Program-made: the position numbers and the translations under genes
Notes under the pieces: generated by a model
Told to the model about the DNA's origin: nothing
The model's input: only the letters and a program-made list of their open reading frames with translations
The model's database searches: none
Part shown: positions 1 through 12,510 of the stretch, one piece after another
Layout: every line of letters begins with the position of its first letter
How positions within the stretch are numbered: the stretch's first letter is position 1
Assembly: GCA_963930775.1 (NCBI GenBank)
Contig: OZ005689.1
Coordinates: 16,026,760 to 16,090,759, forward strand
From: Cliona cf. orientalis
Taxonomy: Eukaryota; Porifera; Demospongiae; Clionaida; Clionaidae
Reading direction: 5' to 3'
Length of the DNA: 64,000 nt

Positions 1-217
1 GGATGAATCCCCCCATTCACCTTCACTAACAAATTCCTTAGGCAATAATGTTCATGCACCTAATGTGAGCTTCAAGCATGAAGATGATGTTGCTAATGAT
101 AGTGGTACTGTCTCATCTCTTGAGTGTGTCAAAAAATTCATAGCCGATGATAACTGCAAAGAAGAAACTTACACAGTAATGCTCCCTGGCGGTACAGTTG
201 CATACAGCAAGTCATAA
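1..217 (+). CDS. Terminal exon of an Ig/FN3-type receptor paralog (5' end outside window)
   Basis: The frame is open from base 2 to a TAA at 215-217. The 71 residues are a near copy of the cytoplasmic tail of the complete receptor at 20149-24578: both contain DESPHSPSLTNS, a GTVSSLECVKK block and the ending YTVM...VAYSKS. The tail is hydrophilic, rich in Ser, Asn and Asp, with no membrane segment. The conserved YTVM has the YxxM form that p85-type SH2 domains can bind. Homology with the second copy continues into the 3' flank, so this is a tandem gene duplicate and not a processed copy. The extracellular and membrane parts lie before base 1. Identity as a receptor tail rests wholly on the intact paralog. 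Confidence 0.85.
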   Translation, partial: DESPHSPSLTNSLGNNVHAPNVSFKHEDDVANDSGTVSSLECVKKFIADDNCKEETYTVMLPGGTVAYSKS

Positions 218-1190
218 CTTTACTGGCATAACATCACATCAATAATCACTAGTATTACAAAGACAAACAACTCCTGTTTTAATTAGAAGTCGTTGTAGTC
301 AAAATTGGCTGCATTCTGTGATTTTTAGGAGTGTTATGTATAATCAAAATTTTGTGTAAAATTTGAAATGCTAGCAAAGTAATTCTCCAGATAGTTGCTT
401 GTGTATCACATATTACTGTGATGAATGATAGATTAGCTTAGCTTTAACTATACTAGAGCACCATAAAATTGGTTATACTGCACATGGAGCACCATACATA
501 GAATTAATCCAGTATTGAAGCACCTTTAAAAAGATGATTATATATGCAGCACATTTTAGATCGAGTCATCAACTGCAAAGTTAATATCATAATATTATCA
601 CACAGTTAATAGTTGTTATTCTTTGTACATGCATATTATGTTACAGTATTGTATATATTATGCTGCCGGCAATAATTGTAAGCAAGCAAGCTAGCTGGCA
701 GGCAAACCATTCTTTAATACAAAAACCAGGAAATTTAATATCATTGCGAATGCACTGAGTGGAAGGCCTAGAAATTGTATTCTATAATAAATTTTATAGT
801 GGCGCTATTTTTTCCATAGGCTGTGATACACATTACTCAGAAACCATAGCAATAATTATGTTCATTAATTGATCATTCCTCTCAAATAGCATGATAATAC
901 TATAGTCTAGATGATGCTCATGATTGACATCATGCATTTAATAGTGCTGTCATTATTATTTGTTTATTTTTTTTAGTGTTTGCTGTTATCAATATTTCGT
1001 GACTCTTATATGAAATAACAACTAGAATATCTGACTCTGTGGCAATGTAAATGCACTCTAACACAAATGCGAGCTGCCAGATATCCTACAAACACAGGGC
1101 CTCCCCAACTGATAAACACACTCATGCATATCAAAAGTAATATAATAAAATTAATTATGTGATCATTGTGGATCTACAAAATTATTTGTG
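218..1190. other. 3' flank of the receptor paralog; no gene seen
   Basis: AT-rich sequence. The first roughly 450 bases align with the flank after 24578 (shared runs such as AAAATTTTGTGT and TGCTAGCA-like blocks), so the duplication includes downstream DNA. No convincing ORF, RNA or element with paired ends was seen in the rest. Confidence 0.6.
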
Positions 1191-1199
1191 ATTCATAGT

Positions 1200-2890
1200 A
1201 ACAGTCTTAGTCTTGTCAGATAATATAGCTAGCTGGACACCAATGACGCCGTCACTATACGTATGGAATATGGTTAAAGGTACAGAGTGCAAAATTACGC
1301 CATAAGGGCAAGTCCTCACCAGTAGTGCTATTTAGAGCCCATGCAAGCATTCTATATTATATTCACGCCTAAAGAATTGCGTGGGCATTGTTGTAAGCAT
1401 TTCCTTTTATGGTGTGGCTTGGGGGGTTTCCATCAATATCTGTGGTATTTCCTTGTATTGCACAATCCTTACTCTTTAATATTGCCCAATAGTCTGGGCT
1501 ACAATAAAAACAATAATATTATGTGCATACCAAAATTTAATTATGTTTGTCAGCTGATCACTGTATCAGTTATGCAAATAGAAAATCAGTGGTTACAGCC
1601 AAGAGTGGGCCCTGCCCTAATTAGCATTGACAGGCACAAGTTTTGCTGATCTGATTCTCTAACCATTTCAAGTTTTGTGAGGATGCATCAATAATTTGCT
1701 TGGTATAACGTCATAAATAATAAACTTCATGTGAATAGATCTGAAGATTATTACCATGCAGTGATTTTCATTGGTATTGCGTCCTGTTTTTGGATCAATG
1801 TAACTATGATAATGATAATATTTATTATATGATAATAATATGCAATCAATATTGATCATGATAAAAGTAAGGGTAGAAATTAATAGTATGGGATTTTTTC
1901 TTATAGCAGAGCTAAATTATGCATGACGGTATACTACCAAAATTATTATAGTACAATCGTATTTATGGTTGGTTGTCATACATGTACGTACAGCTGCCAA
2001 CCACTGAAGGACGTTGATCAGCTTACTGACATTGCATTGATGCGTATGTCACAAAACTTTTGAAATGTGGGATAAGAGAATCTGGACAGACTATTTTTAT
2101 AGCTCATGATCATACTCATTAACACACTATTTTAGTACACTGCATATATTCGATCACTGCATATAATGCTAGCATTTTGTATATACAACTTTAAGATAAT
2201 TTTGACAATGTAATCATTACATACTTTCCCTGAGGCATAAAGTTATGGGTGACAGTGATTTAGCTACTGCTACTATTACTCAATACAAGACTCAGTGCAC
2301 AATGCACACATGCATGCATGCATGCTTGATCTATAAAGTAATGCCTAAGCATAAAGTAAACTGGTTATTCTAGGCAAAAGAGGATCAGACACTCCTTTCC
2401 TATTTATAGCAATGCTGAGTAGCTAACTGCCAGTCAAAACTCTAGTGCTGCATTGCTCAATACTCACATTTTAATTTTGCAATTGTTATACTTAGGGTAT
2501 TCACAACTTGCGATATAAAAAGATAATGTACAATCAACTTACGAAATCGTGGGCATACATCTGTTAATTATAATAATATTCAATTATGTATGAATTTATC
2601 ATATATAATAATAATAATGATCGTTCTTCATAAATGACAAATATCAAAGGGAAGAACAGTGGTAATGATAATGGTAATGGTAACGTACTCGAAATTATTA
2701 CTTTAAAACTTAAAGATGTCAAAATTAATGACCAGATAGCTATAATATTATATAGGCACATGCAATGATTATTAATTATAATAATTATGCTGTAGCTGTA
2801 TCTTATATTATCTCAGAGTATCAAAAAGGGCTGATACCGTAGTATCCTTGGTACTTAAACCTAAATCCGATTTTGTCTTGTATGGGCGCT
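1200..2890. repeat. Segmental duplication, copy 1 (partner 10880-12510)
   Basis: Long collinear similarity to 10880-12510. It begins at GGACACCAATG...GCCGTCAC, passes through a shared TTCACGCCTAAAGAATTG block near 1365 and ends near AAAAAGGGCTGATACCGTAG (2825 and 12474). Many substitutions and small indels separate the copies. Both lie downstream of receptor remnants, so they are probably spacer carried along with the receptor duplication. Shorter degraded pieces of the same unit appear near 4660-4745, 6820-6900 and 25110-25200. No conserved reading frame. Confidence 0.75.
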
Positions 2891-4925
2891 GGCCCGGATG
2901 TACTTTCTAGCAAGAAAAAGTTAGGGTGGAAGCACATATTATAGGACGTATAATAATAATATACTGATATTTTAGAAGAATTTATGTTTTCGGAGACTCT
3001 CTTACTCCTTGTTGCTTATTATGTACGTATACTAATGCCATTGCTGCTTGCCAGATCCTCGATACTACGTATTCAAACTGCATTGCAATTAACATAAACT
3101 CTTACAATAATATTTATATCACAGATTAAAGGCAAGACCTACCTATAGAAACGCTATTATAATGTGTGTGTGTGTTTGTATTCATGCAGGTATAAGGAAC
3201 GTACTGCCCAGCCGTGCATGGCCTTCACAACTACAATCATAATGAACTGCAGTTTTGTATTGTGCAATTCATTAATTAATTTTTATCAACATTGCCCAAG
3301 AATCTGTGCTACAATACTGTGCATACCAGAAAATTATTGTGGTCTCCAGCAGTATGTGGTAATAGCTTCTCAATTGCGCAATGCTCAGCTATTCAAGTCA
3401 TGAATAATAATAGTAATGCCTACTTGACAGCATGACTCCTTACAGTGGGTGGTAGTGGTACACTAGGGTATTTTCCCACAATTGCACCATTTTATAGCTC
3501 ATTAACTTCTACATAGCTAGCTACTATTAAATTTATATCATAGTCATTATTATTCATCACTAATTAATGTGTTTATTAGGCCACTCCAAGTCAATCATTA
3601 GTTTCTGGTCACACCAGTTGTCTAAAGTACATGGCAGTGGGGCGGTGGTTAGGACTATGGGACTATGGCTAATTGAATTAAGACAGGAAGAGGAAGTACT
3701 TAAACCATACCACAGATGCATAGTCAGCAAACCTCGAGTGCAAACAACTGCCTGTCAGATCCATAATATCATCATCATATATACACAGCTAATGTTATGA
3801 GCTATACAAGTACACAGTCAGTTTAACAGTAAAATTTAATGACATTGTGGAATGACAAACCACAGTGCATTAATATTAATTTTGATCACCATCGATATCA
3901 TGGAATGTGCAGCAGGCAATGAGCTCGAGATCAAGCTATATGAGTATCAATATGTCATTTTACATCATTTTTACTATGAATATTATTATAGTTCTCATAA
4001 ATTGGCTTTTCAAAATATCATGCGGGCGGGTGATCAGAAACTAATGACTAATTTGGAGTGGCCTTATATTATGTGTGCATGTTGGGAGCACGTACTCCAT
4101 TGAGATTTCCCATACTACAATAAAATTATTATCACACTCAATCCCATAGTTGTATTTGTGAGCTAGTGACGGATTCACAAAATTTATTTAATGTCACCAG
4201 GAGTAGATATAATATAAGAGATAGGGTGGGTGTCCGTGTGTGTGTGTGTGTGTGTGTTCTCTAGCTGATCATCATGGTAAACAACAGTTACTACTTTCGG
4301 CTTTAATAATAATAAAGATTAATATTACATTACATTTGACTGTATGGCTGCACATTTATATTCATTATAATAAACCAGCAGTAATGCTATGCACAAACGG
4401 TTAGCATCATCAAGATTATAACAGTAGTACTTGGTAAAGAGTATTAATTTTTGAGCTGCCAGCGAAGTATATGTAGTTATGCCTGTAGTGTATAGAAAAC
4501 TGTGAAAAAAATAGAGGTGTTGGCAATCTCTCTCTTTATTATTATCATACTGATACTCTTGATATTAAAATTTTCATTGTAAATCCTTTGATGAGGTAAT
4601 CATTACATGTAAAGCTACTTCCCAGAGGCGTAAATTAAGTGTCCTCGCTATATATTTAGTGGTTATTCTAAGAAAAGGATCATGCATTCTTTTTGTATTT
4701 ATAGAACTTCTGAGTAGCCACTTATCAAAACTAGAATGAATTAACTTATTGTGCTATTGTATTTTAGACAATTATTTCCCGCATTCAATTTGGTATAATA
4801 TCGGAACAAGCATGTACTTTGCCTCTGTCATCATAGAAGAAGAAAACAATAGCTATCAGTCAATCTGGAAAATATGGTGTGGCCCCTTAATTCCCCTTTT
4901 TAGAATTTTTAGCTAATCTATTTTA
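2891..4925. other. Intergenic, mostly unassigned; one GT microsatellite
   Basis: AT-rich. It holds diverged pieces of the duplicated spacer (about 3290-3400 and 4660-4745) and a short GT repeat near 4230-4257. The ORFs here (up to 83 codons) are of chance size and resemble nothing known to me. Confidence 0.5.
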
Positions 4926-4929
4926 ACCA

Positions 4930-5160
4930 GGGATGAGTTATCACTCATTGAATGTTTATCGTTCAGCTATTTTGTCCACTTATCCACAGATTAATGGTGT
5001 ATCGGTTGGTCAGCATCCTCTGATAGTGAGGTTAATGAAAGGGGCTTTCCACTTGAGGTCTTCAGCTCCCAGATATGAGGCTATAAGGGTTACACGTTTC
5101 CAAGACAGCCATTTCAATGATAGATCAGTAAATGATCCCAAATTCTTTAAAGATGACGCA
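4930..5160 (+). pseudogene. Fragment of a DIRS/Ngaro-type tyrosine recombinase
   Basis: The frame from 4933 reads SYHSLNVYRSAILST, then a GQHPLIVRLMKGAF block and an RYEAIR stretch. That spacing matches the helical core-binding region of tyrosine recombinases in DIRS and Ngaro retroelements. Only about 50 recognisable residues remain and the catalytic Arg-His-Arg-Tyr domain is absent. Recognisable homology stops before the perfect palindrome at 5160. There is no matching RT or RNase H beside it; the related RNase H/recombinase piece at 55440-56160 belongs to a different insertion. A dead retroelement fragment. Confidence 0.65.
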
Positions 5161-5203
5161 ACCTTGTGTACTGGCCATGTATACATGGCCAGTACACAAG
5201 GTT
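5160..5203. repeat. 44-bp perfect palindrome
   Basis: The 22 bases from 5160 (AACCTTGTGTACTGG...) are followed at once by their exact reverse complement, with the centre at GTA/TAC and no spacer. It sits at the right edge of the recombinase fragment. It may be the junction of an inverted duplication or the tip of a lost foldback element. Confidence 0.85.
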
Positions 5204-5712
5204 GGCTCTGGCTCTGATCTTAGCCTGTAGGTACTGCTCAGAACTATAGCTGATGGAAGTTCCAGGAATCTTTTTTGATGATAGTTTGTGATATAGGGCC
5301 TCACTAAAACTTATAATGCCACTATGACTAATCCATCGAAGCAGTTCACAATTGAATGACTGAAAGAGGAACCGCCTCTCTGTCTGCCCAGTTGCTACTT
5401 TGTGACAGTATCTGGCATCCACGAAGAGTCTACGGGACACACCGCTCAAGGGAAAGGGGCTTTTTCTAAGTTATGTGGAGCCTCACAAGCCAGTAGCAAC
5501 ATCAACCATTGGCCATTGGATTGTATATATCAGTGCTCGCTTCCCTGCAGTGGTGTAGATGGAAAGTTTAGAGCACATATACTAGCACAAGAAGTGCATC
5601 AATCAGTATCTCAGGCCATCAGAGTAAGATTTTGCAGCAGCATCCAAATTAAAGAACCTTACGAAAGCTCTAAATATACATCCTAGTGTGACTGGAGACT
5701 TGTTGCATAATA

Positions 5713-6091
5713 TAGCCAGAATGGCCGCGGCTGCTCAGCAGCCGAAGGCTATTTTAGATTATGTAATGCTGTAAGGAACATTAGGATATCTAATTATCCC
5801 ACCCAAGAGTTTAATTGTTTTTCTCTGATTAAATTAACTTTCCAACCCTTCTTTCTGGTTATTATACTATAAATTTGTATGAATTTTGCAAATTAAAGAA
5901 AGATTGGATCTATGAGGCCAGGGCTGGTGGCAGTCTTTTATATCTTCATTTTGTTGACTGTTGAGCTGTTAATTTGTCTTGCTGTCTATTTCGTGCAATT
6001 AATGAGGCAATACATCCTAATGTTCCTTACAACATTTACATAACAAGAATAGCCTTTGATTGCTGTGAAGTCTCGGCTATTCTGGCTATTA
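5713..6091. mobile_element. Foldback MITE with terminal inverted repeats of about 80 bp
   Basis: The left arm (5713-5795, starting TAGCCAGAATGGCC, ending ...GTAAGGAACATTAGGAT) is repeated as reverse complement at 6013-6091. The arms differ by a few substitutions and enclose about 220 bp of AT-rich DNA with no ORF. TA dinucleotides lie at both edges. A non-autonomous inverted-repeat element; superfamily undecided. Confidence 0.75.
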
Positions 6092-8280
6092 GTTTGCAAG
6101 TCATATTGTGTACACACTGCCAGAAAACAATTACTTGCATGCTTGTCTGATACCCAACACCATAAAACTGGCAAGGCTCAAACTCTATATTAGCACTGTA
6201 CTAATTAGGCCACTGTATAACAAATACTTGTTTCCTGTCCTTTTCCATGCCTGGAGAGCATACCACCGGGCGGTCATTAATAAATTTTATTCATTATTCA
6301 TTATGTATGAATATCGTTATGTAACTACTAAACATTGCCCACTTCCTGTGGTTTACAAGAAAAATGACTATAGCTGGCTTACTATTTTGAGGCAGCTACA
6401 AATAAACATGTGGGCGGGTGATGGAAAACAATGAATCAACTTATAGTGGCTTTATTGCTGTGTGTACCTACCAAAAAAATCTTGTTATGATCTCCAGCAG
6501 CATGTGAATAGCTACTAGTAACTATGAATAACTAATCATGAATATATTATACGTGAGTGTGAATGAGTAGCTACTAGTATGAACAGCTGAGCATCATGTA
6601 GCTATAGTTACACAGCAACATTCGGCTGTGTCAGAATAATGGGTAGGTAATCTTTGAATGAATAGTGGCAGATAGCTTGAAGCATAATATTTACACAGGT
6701 CATGAATAGTTAGGCAGCATGTGGTGCGTTGACAACTAGACACCTCTGGGGAAGTAGCTATATGTAATGATTATGATTACATAATGCCAAGATTATAATA
6801 ATAGTAAAGAGAGAGGGAAAGTGTCCTTTATTCTCTAGTCAAAAAGGATCATACGCATTCTTTCAGTTCGTAGCTGAGTAGCTACTTATCATTTATAATT
6901 CAGAAGAGAATGGATACACACTTTTACTTTTTTTTATGTTTAATTTTATTGTGGCACTACTTAGATATTCATGACTTATATAAAGGGAGGATCATCCTCA
7001 ATGACTATAAGCAAATTATGTGGGTGTCCATGTACGTAACATTGTGTATGTGTTCCTCAACTCACCATCAGCAACTTTCTAAGATGATATGCATGGATCA
7101 GGAAAAAGAATTCTAATGCCGTAATTTGTGAAAATTTTGTTATTTTGTTTCGTGCACGGTGACAAAAATTGTTTACGCGAAAATAGTTTACCTGTACCAA
7201 CTTATATTGTACAGCGAATATATTATGGTGCACATTGAAATGGACAAAAATTCTATTATTGTTATATTACATGAACATTTCGAACAGAAAACGTGAATTT
7301 GATTGTGTATTCGATCATCAGGGTACACCAGTCTACAAAACATAGTAAAAAAGTCCAAGCTAAAAACAATGCTACTGACTCTTACAAATTCCACACAAAA
7401 CATGGACTAATAATAATATTGTGACATCATCCTACATAATATTTGACATTCAATTCTATGTATCTATATATTATTATTATCATTATGGTTATTATTATAA
7501 TTGCTCTACAGAATGCATAAGAAACTTGACGAAAAAAATAGTAGAAAGGAGGCCGGCAGTGATAAGTAGTGTTGACGGTAAGTGCAAACTGAAGATCAGC
7601 CAGATCAAACTGGTAGCCTGGACATAAATAAACACAAACTATAGCTATATTATGGCAATTAAGATAGCATTTAACTCATGAGTAATACAGAATAAGAAAT
7701 GACTTCACTCAAGGATTGTAATGACAGTCTCTCTCTCAACTGATTTGAAAGGATGCTTTGACACTTGAGACAGGGACAGCAAAAGTGATATCAGATACAT
7801 GGGTTTGATTGGTCAAACACTGTAACGAAATGATCCCATAATATTATAGACTTAATGCTAGCCACAATACTGCTGTAGCTACTAGAATGAACGTTAATTG
7901 GAGGTAAGAGTTCCATAGATGAACAATCTGTCTGGCTAAAAAGAAGTGCTTGAGGTGATTTAGTATCAAGGGTTGCACTAGAGTTTTAAGGAGCCAGATT
8001 TGGCGTTATTACTGCTAAGAACACATAATTTAGGATATTGAAGGAGAAGAATGGCTCAGGGTAGCTAATACATACTGTTCAGTTCATAAATCATGGAGAG
8101 AGGTAAAAGGCTGAGTTGCAATAGATGCGACTTATAGTCAGACATAATAATATTATTATAGTCACCTAAAAGGAATTTAGATGCCCAACATTGGAGCTTA
8201 ATGTCCTTGACAAGATGCAGATGCCAAACTTGGGAGCAGTAGACAAGTTAAGACCGGACTAATGATAAGTGTAGAAAGTT
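6092..8280. other. Intergenic; no gene recognised
   Basis: AT-rich spacer. 6820-6900 is a diverged piece of the duplicated spacer also seen near 2380, 4660 and 12000. ORFs at 6108-6434, 7188-7403 and 7421-7627 show no domain, splice logic or family resemblance and look like chance. Confidence 0.5.
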
Positions 8281-8389
8281 TTATGCACTTGCACTGGCAG
8301 TTGCGGAGAAGGACCAACATAGTAGTATTAATGTAGCTAGTCCTAGGCTACCGCGGTCCTCATACGATAAGAATACAATAAATGCATCA

Positions 8390-9420
8390 TTATCAAACAT
8401 GCAACATCGATATCGATCCCTAGCTTTCACAATCATGAACACAATCTTAACTAATTTTGGGCAAAAAGGATACATAGTTATTCTATCATTGAGTATTGAC
8501 AAAATTAAGCAAATAAGTGTGCAGAAGTTGTAGTGATTCGAATACCGTATAAGTTATAGTTAGAGCCAAGTGGTTTAAATGCAAGCCTCGAGCGTACAAT
8601 TCAAATAAAGCACGACAAGGCTATAGTCTAAGTGGCTTGTACTATGACCGCCAACCGTGGTATATGGAAGATATACCACGGCTCTATGCCCATAGTAAAT
8701 ACACACGTTATCTGCCAGCTGTAGTATATTGCAGTTATACCATGGCTGTGGATACTCCACAGTTTGCACAGTGGGCAGACAGTGGTTTACATTGCATATA
8801 CTACAGGCGGTGCCTTTGATCTTTACTCTAGTCGTAGTACAATACTAAGGTGTGCCATGTGCCAATATAAAGTGGTGATAGGGAGATTATTTGAATAGCT
8901 TACAGAAAATGTGGGATGTGTCTAACAAGTGTTGATTGTACCCAAGCATCCATGAACTTGACTTTCCCCAAAGGCAGAGCATGGTTAACCATCTGAAACA
9001 TCTGTGCACACATACCTCTTGACTATTATTATATAGGTAGAGAGTAGGCTTTGACCAGTATATATTGTATACGTATCTCAGTAGGTAACATGTATAGGGA
9101 CGTTCATTATTCAAGGTAAAGATAAAGATGACACCTTTTTAATGTTCATGCATTGCTTCAGTCATTTAGATGCTTATAAGATATATATAAGCACATTTTT
9201 TTGTGGTAGGTATCGTAGCATTTCAGAAATTTATTGTTATTGCATGGTGTATGGGATATCCAGATCTGCAGCAGAGTTAAATTCCTCGAGCGCTCGCCAT
9301 CCTTTTCAGAAGAATAGTAAAATCGGTATGAGAACAATCAGTCTTCAATGTGAGATTTGATGAATCATTGTAATTATTAAACTCTGCATGCATGAGTTGG
9401 TGTTCCAGGCAAGAGAGCAT
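8390..9420 (-). pseudogene. Broken paralog of the small GPI-type surface protein gene
   Basis: 9132-9415 aligns with the 5' two-thirds of exon 2 of the intact gene at 9615-10144 (shared blocks include TTCATGCATT.CTTCAGTCATTT and TGTGAGATTTGATGAATCATTGTA), but indels destroy the frame. About 8420-8530 aligns with the 3' end and flank of the intact gene (AAAATTAAGCAAAT). The middle is replaced by about 590 bp of unrelated sequence. The signal-peptide exon was not found. Orientation matches the intact copy, so this is a tandem duplicate that decayed. Confidence 0.7.
8655..8681. repeat. 11-bp perfect inverted repeat inside the insert of the broken paralog
   Basis: CCGTGGTATAT, a 5-base loop GGAAG, then ATATACCACGG. 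A second, looser pair (CTGTAGTATAT near 8719 and ATATACTACAG near 8797) lies just downstream. Together they suggest the 8535-9125 insert is a degraded inverted-repeat transposon. Confidence 0.6.
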
Positions 9421-9614
9421 ATATTATTATCAAAACAACATTCAACATTCAAAATAAGGGTATTGAGCTTGGATTAAAATTTAACACACACTATGGCAGT
9501 GCAATTCCCATCTCCAAACGTACAGCATTGATATCACTTTAACATGTACAATCATGAAAGCAATCTTAATTCGAACAACAAGGGTACACAATAATCCTAA
9601 CATCAATTATTATA

Positions 9615-10338
9615 TTATGCTATCACAAAAATTAAGCAAATCAGTGAGCAGAACAGTGGTAACATTCTCTCAACTATTACTTCACAGCTAGAAGAAGTCG
9701 TGTGATATGTGGACTCTGTGGCTAAAGTTTGTCCAGGAGTATCTTGATTGCAATTGCATTTGGATTGAGGTCCTGGAGTACTTAATATGTTGTATCTTAG
9801 CAGAGGAGAGTAACAGTAACCTGCGTCATAAGGATCAGCACGGCTCCTAATATAGACAACACCTTGTAAATGTTCATGCATTTCTTCAGTCATTTGAATG
9901 TGTTTGTTGTAAACACATTTATTCGTGTCGATATCAACGTCCTCACGATTAGTGCTATCATTGGTGTATGAGATACTCTGATCTGTAGCAGGCTCAAATT
10001 CATTGAGGCGTCGCCATCCTTCCTGTTTGAAGGAATAGTAAGTGAATTCAGCATGAGAACAGTTAGTCTTTAATGTGAGATTTGATGAATCATTGTATTG
10101 ATGAAGTTCTGAGTTGGTCGTCCAGACAAGAGTGCATGAGGTTTCTGCATATCAAGATACATAAAAACATTCAATTTAAGTATAAGTGGAATAAAATTAA
10201 TACATTGCCACCACATCCTAACACTTAGCACTAGTACTACCATGTATGTTATTAATATTTGTGGAGCTAACCTGCCATTGATGCTATAGAGACAATCATT
10301 AGCAACCACAGCAGGGTGTTGGCACATGAGTCCCGCAT
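9615..10338 (-). CDS. Small secreted, probably GPI-anchored Cys-rich surface protein (2 exons)
   Basis: Exon 1 is 10338-10272: ATG, then a signal peptide (MRDSCANTLLWLLMIVSIA...). Its donor is GTTAGC in phase 1. Exon 2 is 10144-9615, after acceptor ATATGCAG, with phases agreeing. Total 198 residues. The mature part has about a dozen Cys and many Asn/Thr/Ser. It ends with a Ser/Thr-rich stretch, a short spacer and a hydrophobic tail (MLPLFCSLICLIFVIA) running straight to TAA, as in a GPI-attachment signal; it could also be a single C-terminal anchor. I do not recognise the family. It lies head to head with a receptor remnant, and broken paralogs at 8390-9420 and 19366-19872 keep the same orientation. 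It is the only intact copy here. Confidence 0.75.
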
Positions 10339-10599
10339 ATTGCTCAGTTTTACCACGTCTAAACGCGTGTAGTATCGATCAGAATATCCACTTGTTTAGC
10401 TGTAGGCGCCTTTCTTTTATAGGCCAACCCACCGCTATATTATTGGGAAATACAATGACATCATTTCCTCGCAATTGGTCACGTCCTTGCGCAATATTTC
10501 ACCAATCGCGCGCGCATGCGCAATCGCTTCCGCCTGACGTGTTGGTATACAGCGTACAACATGGCAACCTTGTTGTGGTGTGATTTCTGAAGGTGTTGA
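10339..10599. promoter_or_regulatory. Shared divergent promoter region, with an NRF1-like GCGCATGCGC site at 10512-10521
   Basis: This interval separates the GPI-type gene from the receptor remnant. Part of it (about 10430-10545) is conserved at 19970-20080, between the paralogous pair. The strongest conserved block is AATCGCGCGCGCATGC, which in this copy completes the palindromic NRF1 consensus GCGCATGCGC. CCAAT precedes it. CpG-rich DNA is rare in this window outside transposons. Promoter role is inferred from position and conservation. Confidence 0.5.
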
Positions 10600-10832
10600 T
10601 TTCATGTAGCAGTAGCCTAGCTATATCGAATCGCATAATTATTCTTTACTCTTTGCATGCACAGTATGCAGTGCTCCCCATCTGAGAGTATGTTTGTGAA
10701 GTAAAGAGCAGGGAGCAAGAAAGCTGTAGAGTCTTGCTTTGCTGATTAAACTTACATAACTTTTCATTACTCATTTTGGGCAATTCTTGAGAAAATTAAC
10801 GCATATAACATTGTATTTATTGCAGTTCTTCA
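10600..10832 (+). pseudogene. Head of a dead receptor paralog with inverted signal-peptide exon
   Basis: AGTAGCCTAGCTAT at about 10610 matches the sequence just before the start codon of the intact receptor (20140). The following block 10654-10727 is the reverse complement of the intact signal-peptide exon and donor region: CATCTGAGAGTATG mirrors CATACTCTCAGATG. From 10728 the sequence is collinear again with intron 1, through the acceptor TTTATTGCAGTTCTTCA, and stops just after it. The Ig exon and all others are missing. A small inversion plus truncation killed this copy. Confidence 0.8.
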
Positions 10833-10879
10833 TAATATAGATCTATAAAATTAATTGCAATTGACAGTTACTACTTGTC

Positions 10880-12510
10880 AGGTATAGCTGGACACCAATG
10901 TCGCCGTCACTGTACCTATTGGATGTGGTTATAGGTACAGAGTGATAAACTACATCACAAGGGAAAGTCCATACCAGTAGTGCTATTTAGAGCCCAAGCT
11001 ATTCACGCCTAAAGAATTGCATGGGGATTGTTGTAAGCATTTCCTTTTATGGTATGGCTTGGGGGGGTTCCATTAATAAGCTGTGGTATTGCCTTGCATT
11101 GCACAATCCTTACTATTACCCAATAGTCTGTGCATACCAAAATTTAATTATGTTTGTCAGCTGATCACTGTATGTAGCTAGCAATATTTTTTTTTGTCTA
11201 TAATAATTCTTGCATAAGCAATGGACATACAGATAGCAAAATAATGCTAATATAATATGTATGCCCTAAGTAATATTAATAGCTTCCGTTGTGCAAATGG
11301 AAAATCAGTGGTTACAGCCAAGGGTGGGCCCTGCCCTAATTACCATTGACAGGTACAAGTCTTGCTGGCCAGATTCTGTAATCTATTTCAAGTTTTGTGA
11401 GGATGCATCAATAATTTGCATGGCATAAAGTCACAACAAATCATTATGTGAATAGCTAGATCTGAAGATTATTAGCTACTGTGCAACTATTTTCATTGGT
11501 ATATTGCGTCTTGTTTTTTTTATTAATGTAGCTATAATAATATACAACGAATACTAATGATAATAAGGGTAGAGATTAATAATACAATCATGTTTATGAT
11601 TGTTTATCACACATACAAGTATGTACAGCTGCCAACCAGTGGAGGACATTGATTAGTCCTGCCAACATTGTGTTGATGCATCTATCATAAAACTTAATAT
11701 GGGGGATAAGAGAATCTACATGGACAGATTATAATTTTATGGCTCATGCTCATTAATGCACTGTTTTAGTACATTGCATATTCATTGCATAAACACACTA
11801 TAATAACTATAATGTACAACTGATAATTTTGACGATGTAATCATAATTACATACCTTACCTGAGGCATAAAGTTTTATGGGTGACAGTGATTGGCTATAT
11901 AATACTGCTACTCTTACTCAACACAAGACTCAGTGCACAACGCACAATGCATGCATGCATGCTTGAACCATACAGTAATGACTGAGCATAAAGTAAACAG
12001 TTACTGTTTATTCTACGCAAAAGAGGATCAGGCATTCCTTTCCCATCTATAGCAATGCTGAGTAGCTAACTACCAGTCAAAGCTCTAAGCTTGTGCTGCA
12101 TTGCTCAATACTCACATATTATTTTGCAATTGTTTTAATGTTATGCAAAAATGTTTAGGGTATTCACGACTTGTGATCGAAAGATAATGATTACATTCAG
12201 CTTACGACATTGTGGGTATACATCTGTTAATTATAAAAATATTCAATATCCATGAATTTGTCATGAACACATTGTTCTTCAGAAAATTAATGACAAATAT
12301 CAAGGGGAAGAATAGTGGTAGTGGTAATGGTAACATACTCTCAATTGTTATTTTATAACTTAAAGACGTCAAAATTAATCAGTAGATAAGTGGATGCAAT
12401 ATTAATTATGCTGTGGTTGTATACCTTGTTCAGATTGACAAGTATTTATAAATATTTTATATCTGATTAACAAAAAGGGCTGATACCGTAGTGTCCTCGG
12501 CACTTGATCC
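10880..12510. repeat. Segmental duplication, copy 2 (partner 1200-2890)
   Basis: Collinear with 1200-2890 over about 1.6 kb. It starts directly after the truncated receptor head, so the breakpoint that removed the receptor body lies near 10832-10880. No gene is visible inside. Confidence 0.75.

Noticed and set aside
5147..5449. 100-codon minus ORF as part of the recombinase
   Set aside because: It starts beyond and reads back through the palindrome, and shows no recombinase words. Left unannotated.
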